Assembly: GCF_032362555.1 (NCBI RefSeq)
Contig: NC_083518.1
Location: 2,120,501 to 2,184,500 of the forward strand
Source: Amyelois transitella
Taxonomy: Eukaryota; Arthropoda; Insecta; Lepidoptera; Pyralidae
Direction of reading: 5' to 3'
DNA: 64,000 nucleotides
Below the pieces are notes generated by a model. The model made no database searches. It saw only the letters and a list, made by a program, of their open reading frames with translations, and was not told the origin of the DNA. The position numbers and the translations under genes are program-made. Shown piece by piece: positions 1 through 12,412 of the stretch (position 1 is the first letter of the stretch; every line of letters starts with the position of its first letter).

Positions 1-910
1 TATGCGACATAGAACATGATACCACTTTCACATATTAGACATATTATAGGGTGGTTACTCTTTGGTCCACTGTACTATTACAGCATAAGTAATTGGCTAG
101 TTAATGAACGTTGTCGCTAGGCGTATACTAGTTTTAATTACTTAATTTTGATTATACCAGTAGTAAGACTATTCGCCTTCTCTCTCTAACTTTAAACCCG
201 TCACAGACTAAGCTATATTAATATATTAAACAACTAATATAATGTTATAGCAAGCTATATGAGATAATACTAATATATATGATGATACTAATATATATAG
301 TATCATCTCCTTTTTATAATATAATTGATGATGCCTTCATTTAATTGATGATCACTTACCAAAATACATACTACCTACAACCATATGTAAATATTACATT
401 TTAGTTGTAACTAAGCTTAGAAGGTCTGAAATCAAGATACCTATGATTGCGATGTTAGAGTATATTGCATCAGTTAATAAATCATCTTCTTTATTAAAGA
501 ACTTATTTACATATTACTTTAATAAGTAAGCGTGTTGATTGATAATAACAGATGAATCCAATTTTTCTTATTATCAGGCGATTACTAAGGCGAGGAGGCA
601 ACCATGACAAAAATCATTAAGATAATGATGAAATAATATTATTACCTATTTTACTGATACGAAATATTAGAAAGTAGGAAAATTGGCTCCAAATCATACT
701 TCTACGGAGGGAATTGAGACAATCACATTGTTTCAGATCGACGCCTTAAGGAGAAATTACTATAATCAGTATTGCATGATCGGGACCTACTCGCGCTGTT
801 AGATTCAGATAACAAAACCTCCGTATAATGACTTCATGTTACTCAATAACTTAGTTGACTAGATTGTCAAATACTATTGAGTATCATAAGGTGTGAGGGA
901 AATTCTAATG
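1..910. other. AT-rich intergenic DNA, no gene seen
   Basis: No coding exon with credible splice sites or codon use is visible. The stretch is AT-rich, with short TA-rich runs near 230-310. Confidence 0.6.
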
Positions 911-1107
911 AAGTTGGGATTCTTATAAAGGGATAGGCTTATAAACTTGGGATTCTTCTTTTAGGCGACAGGCTAGCAACTTGTCACTATTTGAATCTCA
1001 ATTCTATCATTAACCAAACAGCTGAACGTAGCCTATCAGTGTTTCTAAGACTGTTGGCTCTGCCTACCCCACCAGGAATATGGGCGTGATTATATGTATG
1101 TATGTAA
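911..1107 (+). repeat. Family A SINE-like repeat, 5'-truncated
   Basis: This is the first of about 25 copies of the main repeat here, called family A. In sense orientation a full copy runs about 255 bp. It opens with TGCCGTGTGGTTCCCGGCAC, carries CCCATGGATGTCGTAAAAGG, TTAGGCGATGGGCTAGC and CCTGTCACTATTTGAATCTC, and ends GGGATATAGACGTGATTATA followed by (TATG)n. This copy lacks the 5' third and has a short local duplication at its start. The simple-repeat 3' tail suggests LINE-driven retroposition. Confidence 0.8.
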
Positions 1108-1268
1108 GTTGGGATTCTTCTTGTAGGCGATGAACTAGCAACCTGTCACAATTCGAATCTCAATTCTATCATAAGTCAAGCAGCTGAACGTGGGTTTTCA
1201 GTCTATTCAAGACTGTTGGCTCTGTCTACTACGCAACGGATATAGGCGTGATAATATGTATGTATGTA
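1106..1268 (+). repeat. Family A copy, tandem to the previous one
   Basis: It begins exactly where the (TATG)n tail of the preceding copy ends, so two truncated copies lie head to tail. It ends in GATAATATGTATGTATGTA. Confidence 0.8.
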
Positions 1269-3031
1269 CTATCATTTTATATACCACAAGCTATAACACG
1301 CGCGCGCCCGCGCGAATGTAGCGATACCTACACACGCGTTATATACAAAAGAATACAGGTTTTTCGCAAATACCACGGGATAGTTTTTTTACCGGGATGA
1401 GTAAGTATCCTATTCTCCTAGTTCATATCTAGACTCTTAGTGACGTATACGGAAAATTTCGATAAGCTTGGTTCAGTAGACAATGCTTGAAGAGAAATCA
1501 AACAAACTTACTTTCGCATTTATACTTAATATTAGTATACAATATCGTTGGATCTTAAAGTTCCTTATCCTATATCTTGCAGAGATGATTATAACTTCTT
1601 TAACCAAGAAAGTCTGCATGGTGCTACCTGAAAGATAAAAGCAAGGATATCAAAAAAATATCACAAACGTTAAGTCGACCTTTAAGGTTTTAACAGCGGA
1701 GGATGCATTGCAAGATGTGAAAATGAGATTTTTAAATTATTTCAATTACATATTGTTTCAAATAAAAATATCATGTAGTTTGTTAAGCTTAGGAACGTTT
1801 GAATAATATAACCAATGTTAATATCAATCAACCGTTTTTTTACTATTACGTATTCTAGAGCTGCAAGACATAAGAGTCTTTTGAAACCAGCAACAAAAGA
1901 GTATTTTAATTACATAGTTTACTTATATTAAAAGACCAAAATTAAATGTATCAATACTTGGATTTTATCAAAGGATAACTACAGTGAAAGTAGGTTTATT
2001 TGTGTCTCCATACTACATTATTTCCTATTGCATAACGGTGCAATAACAAAATGCCTATTTAACCGCGTTTTGTTTCACTTCACATGAAAATAAGTTTCAC
2101 AAATATGTATTTAATGACTCGATCTATTTTTTTTTGTAGCAAATTTTTTTATTGTTTTTATTGTTATCTTTTTTTTTATTAATGGTAATACTGACGTATC
2201 TATATATATATATTCTTTATTTGTGTGGAATAAGTCTGCAATTTAAAAACATTTGTGCTTGTTGCATTTGTTTTTTTTTCTATCAATGTATTTTTATTTT
2301 CAAATCAACATCATCTTCCTGGCAATTGTTCTGTTATTTCTTTTTGTTTTGAAAAGGTACCCTGGTCTATATATGACATCACAATCTAAGAATACATTTA
2401 GATAGCTTAGACCACTCGACCTCTTTACCCGTCGGGAAAGCTAATTGAATAAAACTACCTAATTACGAAGAAATTACTTATAGGGTGATGAAAATAGGGA
2501 TATAGACATGACCACATGTATGTATATACATAATATGTATGTGATGAAAATAAAATAACACAAATTAAGTTAAAAACAAACGTTTTAATATCACAATTTC
2601 ACTGGGACTTGATCGCTCTACAACAATTACTTAACAACAAGCGGCTTGGGCGACTAATGAGATTAAATACACACAAACCGAATCACTACACAGGTGTAGG
2701 CGCCACTTTCACACATCGTAACAATTTCATAATTTCCACAGTATAACACTTACATTCCAATACATAATATCGCGCTTAGAACTCACGGTTAGAAATTTCT
2801 AAGTCTAAATCAGGTACAGTGTGGATCTGAACAAAATTAAGCCCAAAATACTTACATCTAACACGCATTTAACGGTGACGGCACGTATTTACTCTATTTT
2901 CTGTATGTGTACCTAACATATACAGAAAAGAAAGTATGTGTATGTTATCACCGTTTACAATCATCAGGCAAGAATGAGACCTAAATAACATTAGATGATG
3001 GAGTAACCTCCACGCTTGTAAGCCTGTAAGA
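1269..3031. other. Intergenic DNA without recognised genes
   Basis: There is a CG-alternating patch near 1300-1320 and long poly-T runs near 2125-2350. The open frame over 2152-2352 is only a T-rich tract reading as Phe/Leu/Ile. No gene is seen. Confidence 0.55.
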
Positions 3032-4238
3032 TTAATAGCCTCCGTAATGTCCTCCGTAGCTTTCACCGCTGTAGCCACCAGAAAGAGCCTGTCCATGCTC
3101 AGCGTATCCATGAGAAGGCTGGACTTCAGCATATGCCTTCAGACCCTCACCACCTTCGAAACCCTCGAAGCCGCCCAAATGCTCGAAACCTCCGTGCTCG
3201 AAACCTCCATGCTCCAAACCTCCATGATGTTCCAAAGCGAGGTGATCGGTGTTTAATCTGTGGTCTTCCAGGACTAAACCACCGCCATGTTTGTGTTCGG
3301 TCTCAGGGTGAATCAGCTTCAGATCCTGCTCAGATTTGCCCTTCTCGAGAGGATGCTCAAGTAAATGGTGGTGTTCTTTCTTGACGTAAACGGGGACTGG
3401 GTGGAAGTGCTCAAACTTGATTGATTGATGAGATTTAGCGTGCTCGTGTTGGATGGCGTGGTGGTGGCCTGATTCGCCGATCAGGGCGTGGTCGTACTTC
3501 TCTTCGAGCTGTGGTGCCTCATCGTGGATGATGCCGGGGTAGGCGGCCACCGCGGCCAGGAATCCCAGGAAAATCTGAAAACGAAACACTGTTAAATTTT
3601 GGAGCACCAAACTTTCTTAGTTCTACTACTGTTTTATTATCGTTTAAATCGCGATATTTTAACCCGTATTGAATTTATTTATAATTCTTTGTAATACTCT
3701 AGGTAACTGTTGTTTTAAACTAACACATTATTTCAAAACTTTAACTAAAGGGACGCTCGACGGACCTTCAGCCCGGCAAACCATAAAAGTTTCAACACAT
3801 CTCGCTCGAGTAACTCTATATTGTATATTGTTCTTGTAAAGATAGCAACAACGGATTCACGCCAATTAGTTTCATGGGATTTATCTGATGTAGGTTACTT
3901 GCAAAACTTGTCTCACTGAAGCAAGGAACACTTTACGTAACTAGAAAGTGTTCAAAATAAATCAAACCGATGTTAAACAGGAAGAGATCTGTGGCCGCTC
4001 CATTGAATTCGAGCATAAATGAATTTACAGTCGAGAGCAATTATCTTTAATTGTTCTTCAATGTTGTAACTCCATTATGAAATGTTACTTCTATTACAAG
4101 AACTGGCAATCTCGAAATTGGAACTAATTAAATCCTTTAACGATTAAAAAAAAATTACACTTTTAAAAATGGAAACACTTTTTTTTAAATTTTGTTCACT
4201 ACACAAAGCACACACATAATACGCACGTGATATTTCAT
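3032..4238 (-). CDS. Histidine/glycine-rich secreted protein, possible cuticular protein (2 exons)
   Basis: Exon 1 is 4238-4227 and encodes Met-Lys-Tyr-His before a GTGCGT donor. Exon 2 is 3574-3032 and starts after a TTTTCAG acceptor. Both junctions are phase 0, giving 184 residues. The first 18 or so (MKYHIFLGFLAAVAAYPG) form a signal peptide. The mature chain is about 15% His, with HHH clusters, an HPVPVYVKKEHHH stretch, three LEHGG/FEHGG units near residues 125-140, and a Gly/Tyr-rich tail ending HYGGY. That composition resembles insect structural secreted proteins, such as cuticle or eggshell proteins. No chitin-binding Rebers-Riddiford consensus is visible, so the class is inferred. The tiny first exon, which splits off the start of the signal peptide, is common in cuticle genes. 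The donor is not the strongest form, so exon 1 is likely rather than certain. Confidence 0.72.
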
Positions 4239-4282
4239 TGTCGGTTGATACAAATGGTCGGTACGGCAGGGTGGCGGGTAAT

Positions 4283-4314
4283 GCTGCCGAGGTAAAATTT
4301 GCATCGTATTTATA
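4283..4314 (-). promoter_or_regulatory. TATA box and initiator of the His-rich secreted protein gene
   Basis: On the minus strand TATAAATA lies at 4314-4307. An initiator-like GCAGCATT follows about 28 bp downstream, near 4287-4283. The start codon is about 45-50 bp further on, leaving a short 5' UTR. The spacing fits a focused TATA promoter, as expected for a strongly, stage-specifically expressed secreted protein. Confidence 0.6.
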
Positions 4315-5204
4315 CCCGGTTTCACTCAGTGAGTGCTCTATTTGTTACGTGTACTTACGCATTGATAGTCTATCGAAACAATAGATAGAAATTAATCGAG
4401 ATGCGAGAAAAGACACTTTTTTTTTAATTATACGTAATCTGTGCTCGGTTATGTCATCGACGTAGTGTTTATGATTAGCATAAATTATGTTTCAACGCGA
4501 TAGTTAAACAACCTATTCGTTGATGAGATTTAAAGCATATGTAAATTTATTGCGTTTTGATTACGCCTAATGTGCTCTTAATGAAAAGCAAAAAAGTAAT
4601 ATGAAATATTGATGGAATTAGAATGATAGAAATTCAGTTATAACAGTATCTTTGGCGTAGCCCTGCCTTTGAAATATCAGGATTCAATACCCGGTCAGGT
4701 GATGATGGATGGATTTTTACACCTAAACCATCAAACCGATTTTGATGAAATTTGGTACTGAGAGTTAACCCTGAAGAATAAAGGCAACTGCTTCTTTTTA
4801 CTGCAAAAAGGGGAGAGGAGAAAGAGTAAAAAGAGGGGATAAAAGATTTTTAGAGAACGAAGCGGGCAACAACTAGTAAAAATAGTTTTATCAAAAGATT
4901 AAGTAGTTTTGTGGTTCACTCGCATACTCTCTAAAACATTACACTTCAATTCTGTACAGTCATGTAAAATCTTTGGTTGGAGACTTTCATATCCAATTAA
5001 GAACTGAGCAAGGACTTCGTATTTTTAATGTATTTTAAGTCAATAAACATCCAAATTAATAACATCCGACGACAATGTTTTCAGAGATTAAAATTACAAG
5101 TGTAAGTGAAGGTATAAATATACTATCAATTTATACTTGAATGTGTAATTAAAACTACATGTATTAACTAAATTTCGAATATCTTGAAAAATGAAAATGT
5201 TAGG
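4315..5204. other. Intergenic DNA upstream of the His-rich gene
   Basis: No exon is seen. Around 4670-4890 lies text typical of decayed retroposons (a GATGAAATTTGGTA-type phrase and an AACGAAGCGGGCAAC-like end), with no second copy here clear enough to name it. Confidence 0.45.
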
Positions 5205-5332
5205 AGTAATCGTCGAATATGCATATGGAAAGAGTAATGAGTGTGGAGGAGGGGGGAGAGGTCGCTCTAAGAATTGTAGCACGTGAAAATCCATAGTCTC
5301 CGCCTGCCTAAAGGGAGACATGCGTGACAGTA
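5205..5332 (+). repeat. Family B retroposon 3' end, diverged copy
   Basis: It matches 60496-60622 in the same orientation: TCGTCGAATATGCAT, then GTGTGGAGGA, then a TCTNCCTNCC block. Read in sense, family B looks like the 3' end of a LINE. One frame gives an Asp-Arg-x-x-Trp-like piece before a stop, and better copies end GGAAAGAGGCGTGATTTTAT plus (GTAT)n. Confidence 0.5.
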
Positions 5333-5333
5333 T

Positions 5334-5547
5334 AATCCTACTAATATTATAAATGCGAAAGTTTGTGAGTAAGTCGGGATGGCAGTATGGATATTTGTAA
5401 CTCTTTCATGCAAAAACTACTGAGCCGATTACGATGAAATTTGGAATGTAAGTAGCTGAAGACCTAGAATAACATATAGGCTACTTTTTATTCCGGAGTT
5501 CCCGCGGGATTATTTCCACGCGTACGAAGTCGCGGGCGGCCTCTAAT
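5334..5547 (+). repeat. Family F dispersed repeat (TACTAATATTATAAATGCG type)
   Basis: It begins ATCCTACTAATATTATAAAT. It contains a TTACTCTTTCACGCAAAAAC-like block and GATTACGATGAAATTTGG, and ends CGCGGGCGGCCTCTA. Closely matching copies lie at 5962-6162 and 48981-49184. The sequence is familiar as a widespread lepidopteran interspersed repeat. Its class is not decided here. Confidence 0.75.
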
Positions 5548-5961
5548 ACATAAATGTATCGGAATAAATAAAAAAAATCTCTTGACTCCCTTAAACTCAT
5601 CTGCCCTGCATTTGAAATGCAACAAAAACCCAAATTTCAGATTTGAATGCACCGGCTTACAAAACGTGTGAATCTGCAACCGGTGAGAAAAGTTTCTATT
5701 GAATGCAACTATTATGCAATACGTTTATTTATATGCATTTCGTTAATCGCACAAAAACTTTTACTTTTTGCAAGCGATAATTACGAGTTTTATTATTATT
5801 GTTACGATCTTAATCTTAATCAATAAAGAAATAACTTTAGAGAGGTATCGCCTGCCTGATTTAAAAAAAAACAGTAAGCTGTCCTGATTTATTCTTACCT
5901 GTTATAACCCTTACCCTTGAGGTTCGTTGGAACTTCAATGGTATACTAACTATTACATTAC

Positions 5962-6162
5962 GATCCTACTAATATTATAAATGCGAAAGTTTGTGAGTAT
6001 GTCAGTATGGATGTTTGTTACTCTTTCACGCAAAAACTACTGAATCGATTACGATGAAATTTGGTATGTAGGTAGCTGAAGACCCAGACATATAGGCTTT
6101 TCCTTATCCTGGAGTCCCCGCGGGAATGATTCCACGCGGACGAAGTCGTGGGCGACCTCTAA
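5962..6162 (+). repeat. Family F dispersed repeat, second copy
   Basis: This is the same element as 5334-5547, in the same orientation about 630 bp away. It starts ATCCTACTAATATTATAAAT and ends GTCGTGGGCGACCTCTA. Confidence 0.75.
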
Positions 6163-9100
6163 AAACTAATAATTAGTAGGGGTATACTAACTAATATACT
6201 ACTACTACCGCTGTAAAGTAATGAAATAAAATAGAAAATTATAAGGATTTGAGATACTGCTGATTATTACACATGCCAGCTGCTTCAGTCCTCGTATAGT
6301 TGATAAAGGTCAATTTAGCGAAAAGCTTATAAACATACGATTATTTTTGATGAGATATGCTAGAAATCTGTAAAATCATATTTGTTTGTTTGTAATATCT
6401 TTATTGTATGTACATACGAAATACAAACATACAGTAAATTTGTAAGACAAATTATACAAAGGCGGACTTATCCCATTTAGGGATCTCTTCTTTTAATTCC
6501 AATAAAATGCTTTACCGCAAATCCTTTCCCTCTTGGGAGCTTCCCCATATAAGACAAAAGATATAAGCATAAGTATCTATGTAATAACTTTTGTTCATAT
6601 ACTAGCGACCCACCCAGCTTCGCACTAATGATTAAAACCTACCTACCTTAGGAAACCCTCTTTCTAAAATGTTCAAGCAGGAACAAATTCTATCTACATT
6701 TTCCGAGATTAGCGCATACATATAGACAGAAAAAATAGAGGGACTTTATAATAGGTATGTAGTGATACTCTTGTGGATAAGATGAGCTTTTTAATTTGTT
6801 ATGTTGAGTTCCGCTCTAAGATACTTATCATAAAATAAGGGTCGTTGAGTGTTTTAATTTATTTTCTTTATTGAATATCGTAATAAATTTACATTGAGAT
6901 CTAATCTCACAAATGACACGTGACACAAATGGCATAATCAGGCCCACTTGCAACATTTATGCAATTTTTCGACATCCGTTTATAAGTAGATTAATTTCAA
7001 CATCGATACAATAAAATTATAGCGATTGGTAGGGTTATATCTAGTAGCGGTGACAGTTAAAAAAATATATTAGTACGTTAAATAAGCTTTCTTATTCGAC
7101 AAACTTTGAAAATTCACAAAAAGTAGCGCTGTCATATCGAATTATTTTCTGACTAAATCACGCATCTTTCCCTGAGGCGAGGACTACATTTTTCCACTTT
7201 GATACATATTTAAATCACACCTTTTTTCCCGGAGGCGTAGGCAGAGATCTTTTGAGAGAGATCTATCCACTTGCCTGCATTCCACAAAAAAATAAAATAA
7301 GGGGACCATGTGGAAACGTTGATATAATTCCTAGAGAAACGAAGTCCTGCATGGTCAGGTGAAGAGTACACTAATCCAACAATATTGCACAAAGCGAGTG
7401 ATGAATGCGAAGTGAAAGAAGTATACCTAAGTATATAGCTGTTGTCGCTGCCTTCCCATTATAACAAGAAGCGTGATATCATGAAAGACTACCGAAAAAC
7501 TCCCGTATTTTTCAAAGGGATTTTTAAATAAAACATTGTGTCATTTAAAATATTTTCTCTACGGTAATCAAAAGATTTCGAAAATACATACTATTCACCA
7601 CGAAAGAGGTCTCATTACATTGCATTGCAGTCACATTGAAGCAACAAATTGTCTATGGAGTAATAATAAGAACAAAAAAAAAAATAACATAAAATAATAA
7701 CAAGTGAATGTTGAAGTAAAACATTTAACATCATATAGCTAATTAATCATCAAAATGGTTGCGCGCTGTCCGAAAATTATGACCGCTTTTTAAATGCTTT
7801 TATATTCTTTTGCAACTTTGTTACCTACTATGAGTAATTAGAGTCACTTCAAATAATGACACTATTAGGGTTCTGCATCCGAGCATAAAACATACTTACA
7901 TATAATCACGTCTTTATCCCTTACGGGCAAGATAGAGAAAAATCTCGAAATCGTTGGAAGGCCACGCTCAGTTGTATAGCTTTGGACTAAAGGCTCAGTT
8001 GTATTGATGGAATTGAGATAAAATAATCAAACCATTAATAAAATTCCAAGTGTTGTAATGGGTAGATTTCTTATCAAAAACTATTAATAGATATAGGTAC
8101 TTCACGAAAAATATCCGGTCCCATTTTATAAGTATAGACTATATAAAAAACAGAATCGATCCTTACAAAACAATGGAGTTGAAGGCAGTATAGATAAAAA
8201 AAAAATAGACGAAAGATCATAACAAGAAATAAATATCTAGTTAATAACCAAGTAAAAATTTTAAACATAAATCAGAACCCATTATGTGCATATAGGATAC
8301 TATCTTGGCTGATATTGTTTTATTGTAAATCAGAATGTGTATTTAATTGTTACAGAAATGATTTGTACTCGTAACAATTATAAATTTGCCATATTGATAA
8401 AAATACTGTACGCAATACGCCTTAAGTACCTTAACCTTCATTGTCATAATTATCATTTTCCATTTGAAATATCGATTGATTGATTGATTGATTGATAACA
8501 TTGGTAAAACAAACGTTTTGTTTTAATCTTATTGTTTAATTTAGGTAGGTAGATGTTGTTGGTCTTATTTATTTATTTCACTACATCTTCCAAATATTCG
8601 TAAATAATTTTGGCAATGATGAAAAACCGAGTCTAATTATATACTTACTCTATGTCCATTTTCGTACATACTCCACTCAAACTCATTAAAACCTAACAAA
8701 AAAAAAAACAAACAAAAATAACTTACTTTCTCAATTTTAATTTAAATACTTGGAATAGTTAGACGTTAAGTTCAAAGATAGTATATTATACACTCTCATA
8801 CCTATAAAAATATTCATTCATAAAGTTAAATAACTAAAATAAAAATAACTCTTCTTGCATTCGGTTAAAAAGATTAATTTATTTGTGTTATCATTAAAGA
8901 CTTAATCAAGTAATCGCTTTCACACATGTTTCTTGATAATATTGATTGAATGATTTATGTCCTTAGTTTACAGCATACATGCAGCCAAACCGGTTATGTA
9001 AGATAATTCATATATGATATATTATCCGTTAGCGGTTTTACTTAGCAACTTTATGTGGTTAAGGAAGAGTAATATTATATCTGAAAATTAAGGTTAAACA

Positions 9101-9734
9101 CACACATGATCACGCGTCTTTTTCGAAGGGGTAGAAAGTTTTTATAATCACGTAGGAGGAGTAGGCAGAGACTTTTTTTATAATAGATTTGAGTGCGCTT
9201 GACCTCAATCTACCTGGTGGTAAGCAAGATGAGGCTTAAGGTGGTGCGCGCAAGCTCAAATAGTTTTTATTCACTCTTGCCTTGAAAATCTCCAAGGTGT
9301 TTGTATCGGGGAAGAGAGATGAAGAGATTTAACAATCTTGTTTTGCTTTATGCATATTATTTTCTAAGTTTAAGGCCACAATATTGACTTCGATTTTGAT
9401 TTGACTTACTTAGAAACCGCTTATTTTCTAAGTTTATTTTCCACATACGCCACAGTTTACTAAAGTTACATAAAAGCACATAACATTGACATACAAGTCA
9501 CGCTACGGCAACATAGTCTTACATGTAGATACAACGTTGACATAGCAAAGTGGATCATATGTTAAATACTCGTTTCCGCTGTCCATTTTATATTCTTACT
9601 TATGGAAAGAAAATCAGGTTAACTTCATATCCTTCGGGAGATTTTGAGACGTTCTCTTTTAATGCACTCCCAGACTACTTACATACCTAAGAATCTGAGG
9701 AACGTTTATGTCACTTGTTAAATTATATAAATAA
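6163..9734. other. Gene-free stretch with decayed repeat fragments
   Basis: It holds a LINE-tail fragment near 6390-6500 (ACAAAGGCGGACTTATCCC), a family B fragment on the minus strand near 7196-7290, a family A fragment on the minus strand near 7893-7990, and a (TGAT)n microsatellite at 8468-8493. A further family B-like piece lies near 9101-9175, and an unassigned repeat piece at 9187-9330 reads CTACCTGGTGGTAAGC then AAGGTGGTGCGCGC. No gene is seen. Confidence 0.5.
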
Positions 9735-9983
9735 ATATATACGGGACACATTACACAGATTGAGTTAGCCTCGAAGTAAGTTCGAGACTTGTGTTACGAG
9801 ATACTAACTCAACGATACTATCCTATATTTTATAATAAATACTTATATAGATCAACATCCAAGACCCTGGCCAATCAGAAAAAGTTCTTTACCCATCCAT
9901 GCCCTGGCCGGGATTCGAACCCGGGACCTCCGGTGTCACAGACAAGCGTAGGTACTACCGCTGCGCCACAGAGGCCGTCAAAC
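9735..9983 (-). repeat. tRNA-derived SINE (family D)
   Basis: The tRNA-like head occupies 9901-9979. Read on the minus strand it has an A-box-like TGGCGCAGCGGTAGTA and a perfect B box GGTTCGAATCC (9911-9921), ending in CCGGCCAGGGC. The body carries TTTCTGATTGGCC, GTATCGTTGAGTTAGTATCT and TTCGAGGCTAACTCAATCTG. Related copies lie at 39702-39914, 43602-44311 and 50194-50431. The head is a pol III promoter, not a working tRNA. Confidence 0.85.
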
Positions 9984-10019
9984 CCCGCGGTTTGAGTTTT
10001 CCGTTGTCATGTTAGTTAA

Positions 10020-11374
10020 CCTTTAAGTACCGACGTGCGGTCTCAGAGGCCCCGGCAGGTATTAAACTTGCTAGTTTACCTCTTTCCCCGCACAACACCG
10101 ATCCCTGCTCTTAAGTAGCTGCATGGTAAGTGACCACGTTGACATCAAAACAGGAAGGGTTGTCGTCGCGCGCGTATTTGGTGAGTTATTAGACTTTGAA
10201 CTCCGACGCGGCCTCTCAGGCCTCACGTCGGTACTTACGTAAGTTTTTTGTTTAATTCTTTGTTAAAGTTAACTGTTATTTTCACTGATATTATGAACTA
10301 TGGTTACACCAAAGACTTCCGGCAGTAAACGAAATAGTTGTGCGACAGATTTACAGAATTCAAAGAGATCTTTTTTGGGGGATTACTAGTCATTTTTGAT
10401 TATATGCATGCAAAGAACCCCGCATAATACGGACTAAAACTGATGTGCTTGTGTGATGTGCAAAATGGTTATTTCTATAATTATTATGTGTATTGTGGGA
10501 AAAATTCATATGGAGAAACACTAACTGATGAAGAAAGAAAGCTTTTAGTTGCTACGCAGGCGGTAATCCGTTTGAGTAAACCATTACATGGCAGTAACAA
10601 AAAATATAATGTGTGACAATTGGTTCACGCCAATCCAATTAATCCAAAAAAGGGAAAGCTGTCATTTTAGCTTCATCAATGCATCATAATGAAGGAACAA
10701 ACACCGACTCAAGAAAACCTGAAATAATACATTTTTGTAATTCTACAAAAAGTGCTGTAGATGAATAAATAAGAAATGCTCTGTGTATACTTGCAGCCGC
10801 CGTTCAAGACGCTGGCCTATGACATTTTTTTACCGAATTTTGGTAATTAGTCAAAACACGAAAGACTTGTCTGTCATGCCAACCTAAACCCCAAAGAAAG
10901 TCGACCTATGGTTGCTATTCGTGCAGAAAACACGTTTTTTTGCAGTGCACGAAACAAGTGTGCCCTGACTGTGCTTAAAATTAATGTGTAGTTAGACTGT
11001 GGACAGTTTTTTTTTTCAGAAGGTTTATGTTCCTACAATATTTTTTTTCTTAGAGTTTTATAAGTCGTTAGTAAAAAATCGTATTTTTATTTATTTTAAT
11101 AGGAGTATTTTTAGTTTAATGAATTTTTATGTCTAACAACCTATTTTTTTGCCAAAATTCATGCCAAGTATTATTTTAGTGTTTTTTCTTTTAGTAATAA
11201 ATAAAGTATTATCTTTCTTTACTTGTATTTTCTTTAAACCCTTAATGTTTCATCATATTGCAAGGACAAATATTTAACTCATACATTTCTTTAAAAAATC
11301 AATATAATATGCGCGGCCTCTCAGGCCTCACATCGGTACTAACGTTACAAAAAATGCACGTCGGTACTTAAAGG
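10020..11374. mobile_element. piggyBac-type DNA transposon, degenerate
   Basis: The element is flanked on both sides by TTAA (10016-10019 and 11375-11378), the piggyBac target signature. Its ends are a perfect 19-bp inverted repeat, CCTTTAAGTACCGACGTGC. A subterminal phrase, CGCGGCCTCTCAGGCCTCA followed by TCGGTACT, occurs at about 10207 and again at about 11313. At 1,355 bp it is shorter than autonomous piggyBacs, and the transposase inside is broken. Age: ends intact, coding region dead. Confidence 0.85.
10295..10985 (+). pseudogene. Broken piggyBac transposase remnant
   Basis: Pieces in different frames match known parts of piggyBac transposases. One reads LSKPLHGSNKKYNV followed, across a frameshift, by DNWF-like text. 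Another, near 10670-10740, resembles the SSMHH...KPEIIHFCNSTKS...VD core. Near 10860-10975 a terminal Cys-rich (RING-like) domain has spacing C-x2-C, C-x2-C, C-x5-C-x2-C. Stops and frameshifts interrupt all parts, and the N-terminal half is missing. It lies wholly inside the 10020-11374 element. Confidence 0.75.
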
Positions 11375-11378
11375 TTAA

Positions 11379-12412
11379 TAAGTCAGTGTCCTGTTTTGGA
11401 TATTTATAATTTCATCTATACAGACTCCAAAAAATGGTGTTCTCAATTCAACGAAATCTTTGCAAAGCATTTTCTCAAAGAATCGCTGATGTAGGTACTT
11501 AAGGTCCACTATTTGTAGATCTATGTATGATACGGATCAGTGCTAATTCTTGTTATTATGTGCTACTTGTTATTGCTTTTCCGTGATTTTCGAAAGAGGC
11601 TACTAAGGCAAAATAATTATTTTCATACAATGCAACCACGTTAGTAGTAGTAGTCAAAGGTCTGACGAAAAGTGCTGTTTCGCTTTTTATTATGATGTGA
11701 AACGGGACGGCGATAGTTTTTTGCGAGATAAAAACGACGACACGCTTGCCGCCCTACGTGGCTGGACATGTCTCCTAAGACCGCGGTCCTTGGCTCAGTT
11801 GGATGGCCTAATGCTAGAATAAAGATTCAACGAAAAAAGAATTCTAAATTGACGAGCTTTTCTCTTCTCTTCTTCTTCTCTTGATTTGAGATAGGCTTTT
11901 GTTTTGAGGTACCTAACCTTTACTAAGTTATCAAATTGCAAACAAACTAGAAAGCCAAATAAAGACTAAAACATATGTGACACAATAAACAAAAAGAATA
12001 ATCAAATAAAATTAATAAAAAAAAATCCTTTACTAAGTGTAATTGTTTTACTAATACCCTGGTTATAACATATTAGGTACAATAGTTTTAACAATTGATT
12101 TGTTCATATCTGATTAACTGGACAGGGAACCTGTTAAGAAGGGAAAAGCTTTTTTAAGCCCCACCCTCTGTTTAATTTTAGTTTGTGGCGACTAAATATC
12201 CTCCTTATTCCCGTTTGAAGGCATCATGAGATGGCGTGATATACGACCAAGATACCAGGCATACTTAACCTAAGGACGAAGGACAAATTGTGTCATCAAA
12301 TTAAAAAACACTAGCAAACTTGTTTGAGTTGCATTAAATAGAAAACAAAACAGAAAGCTAAAAAGATAAACTTAAAACACTAGTGAAAAAAAACATAAAG
12401 CTACAACAAATA
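11379..12412. other. Intergenic DNA, no gene seen
   Basis: AT-rich apart from a GC-richer patch near 11700-11800. No splice-bounded coding exon is seen. Confidence 0.5.

Noticed and set aside
2152-2352. 66-codon frame on the plus strand
   Set aside because: Simply a poly-T/TTC tract translated as Phe, Leu and Ile.
3047-3384. Plus-strand open frames opposite the His-rich gene
   Set aside because: Antisense shadows of its codon-biased GC-rich exon; the minus strand has the signal peptide and repeat structure.
9901-9979. tRNA gene on the minus strand (also at 44235-44310, 50351-50430 and 55066-55132)
   Set aside because: A and B boxes are present, but each is the head of a longer dispersed SINE and no full cloverleaf was recognised.
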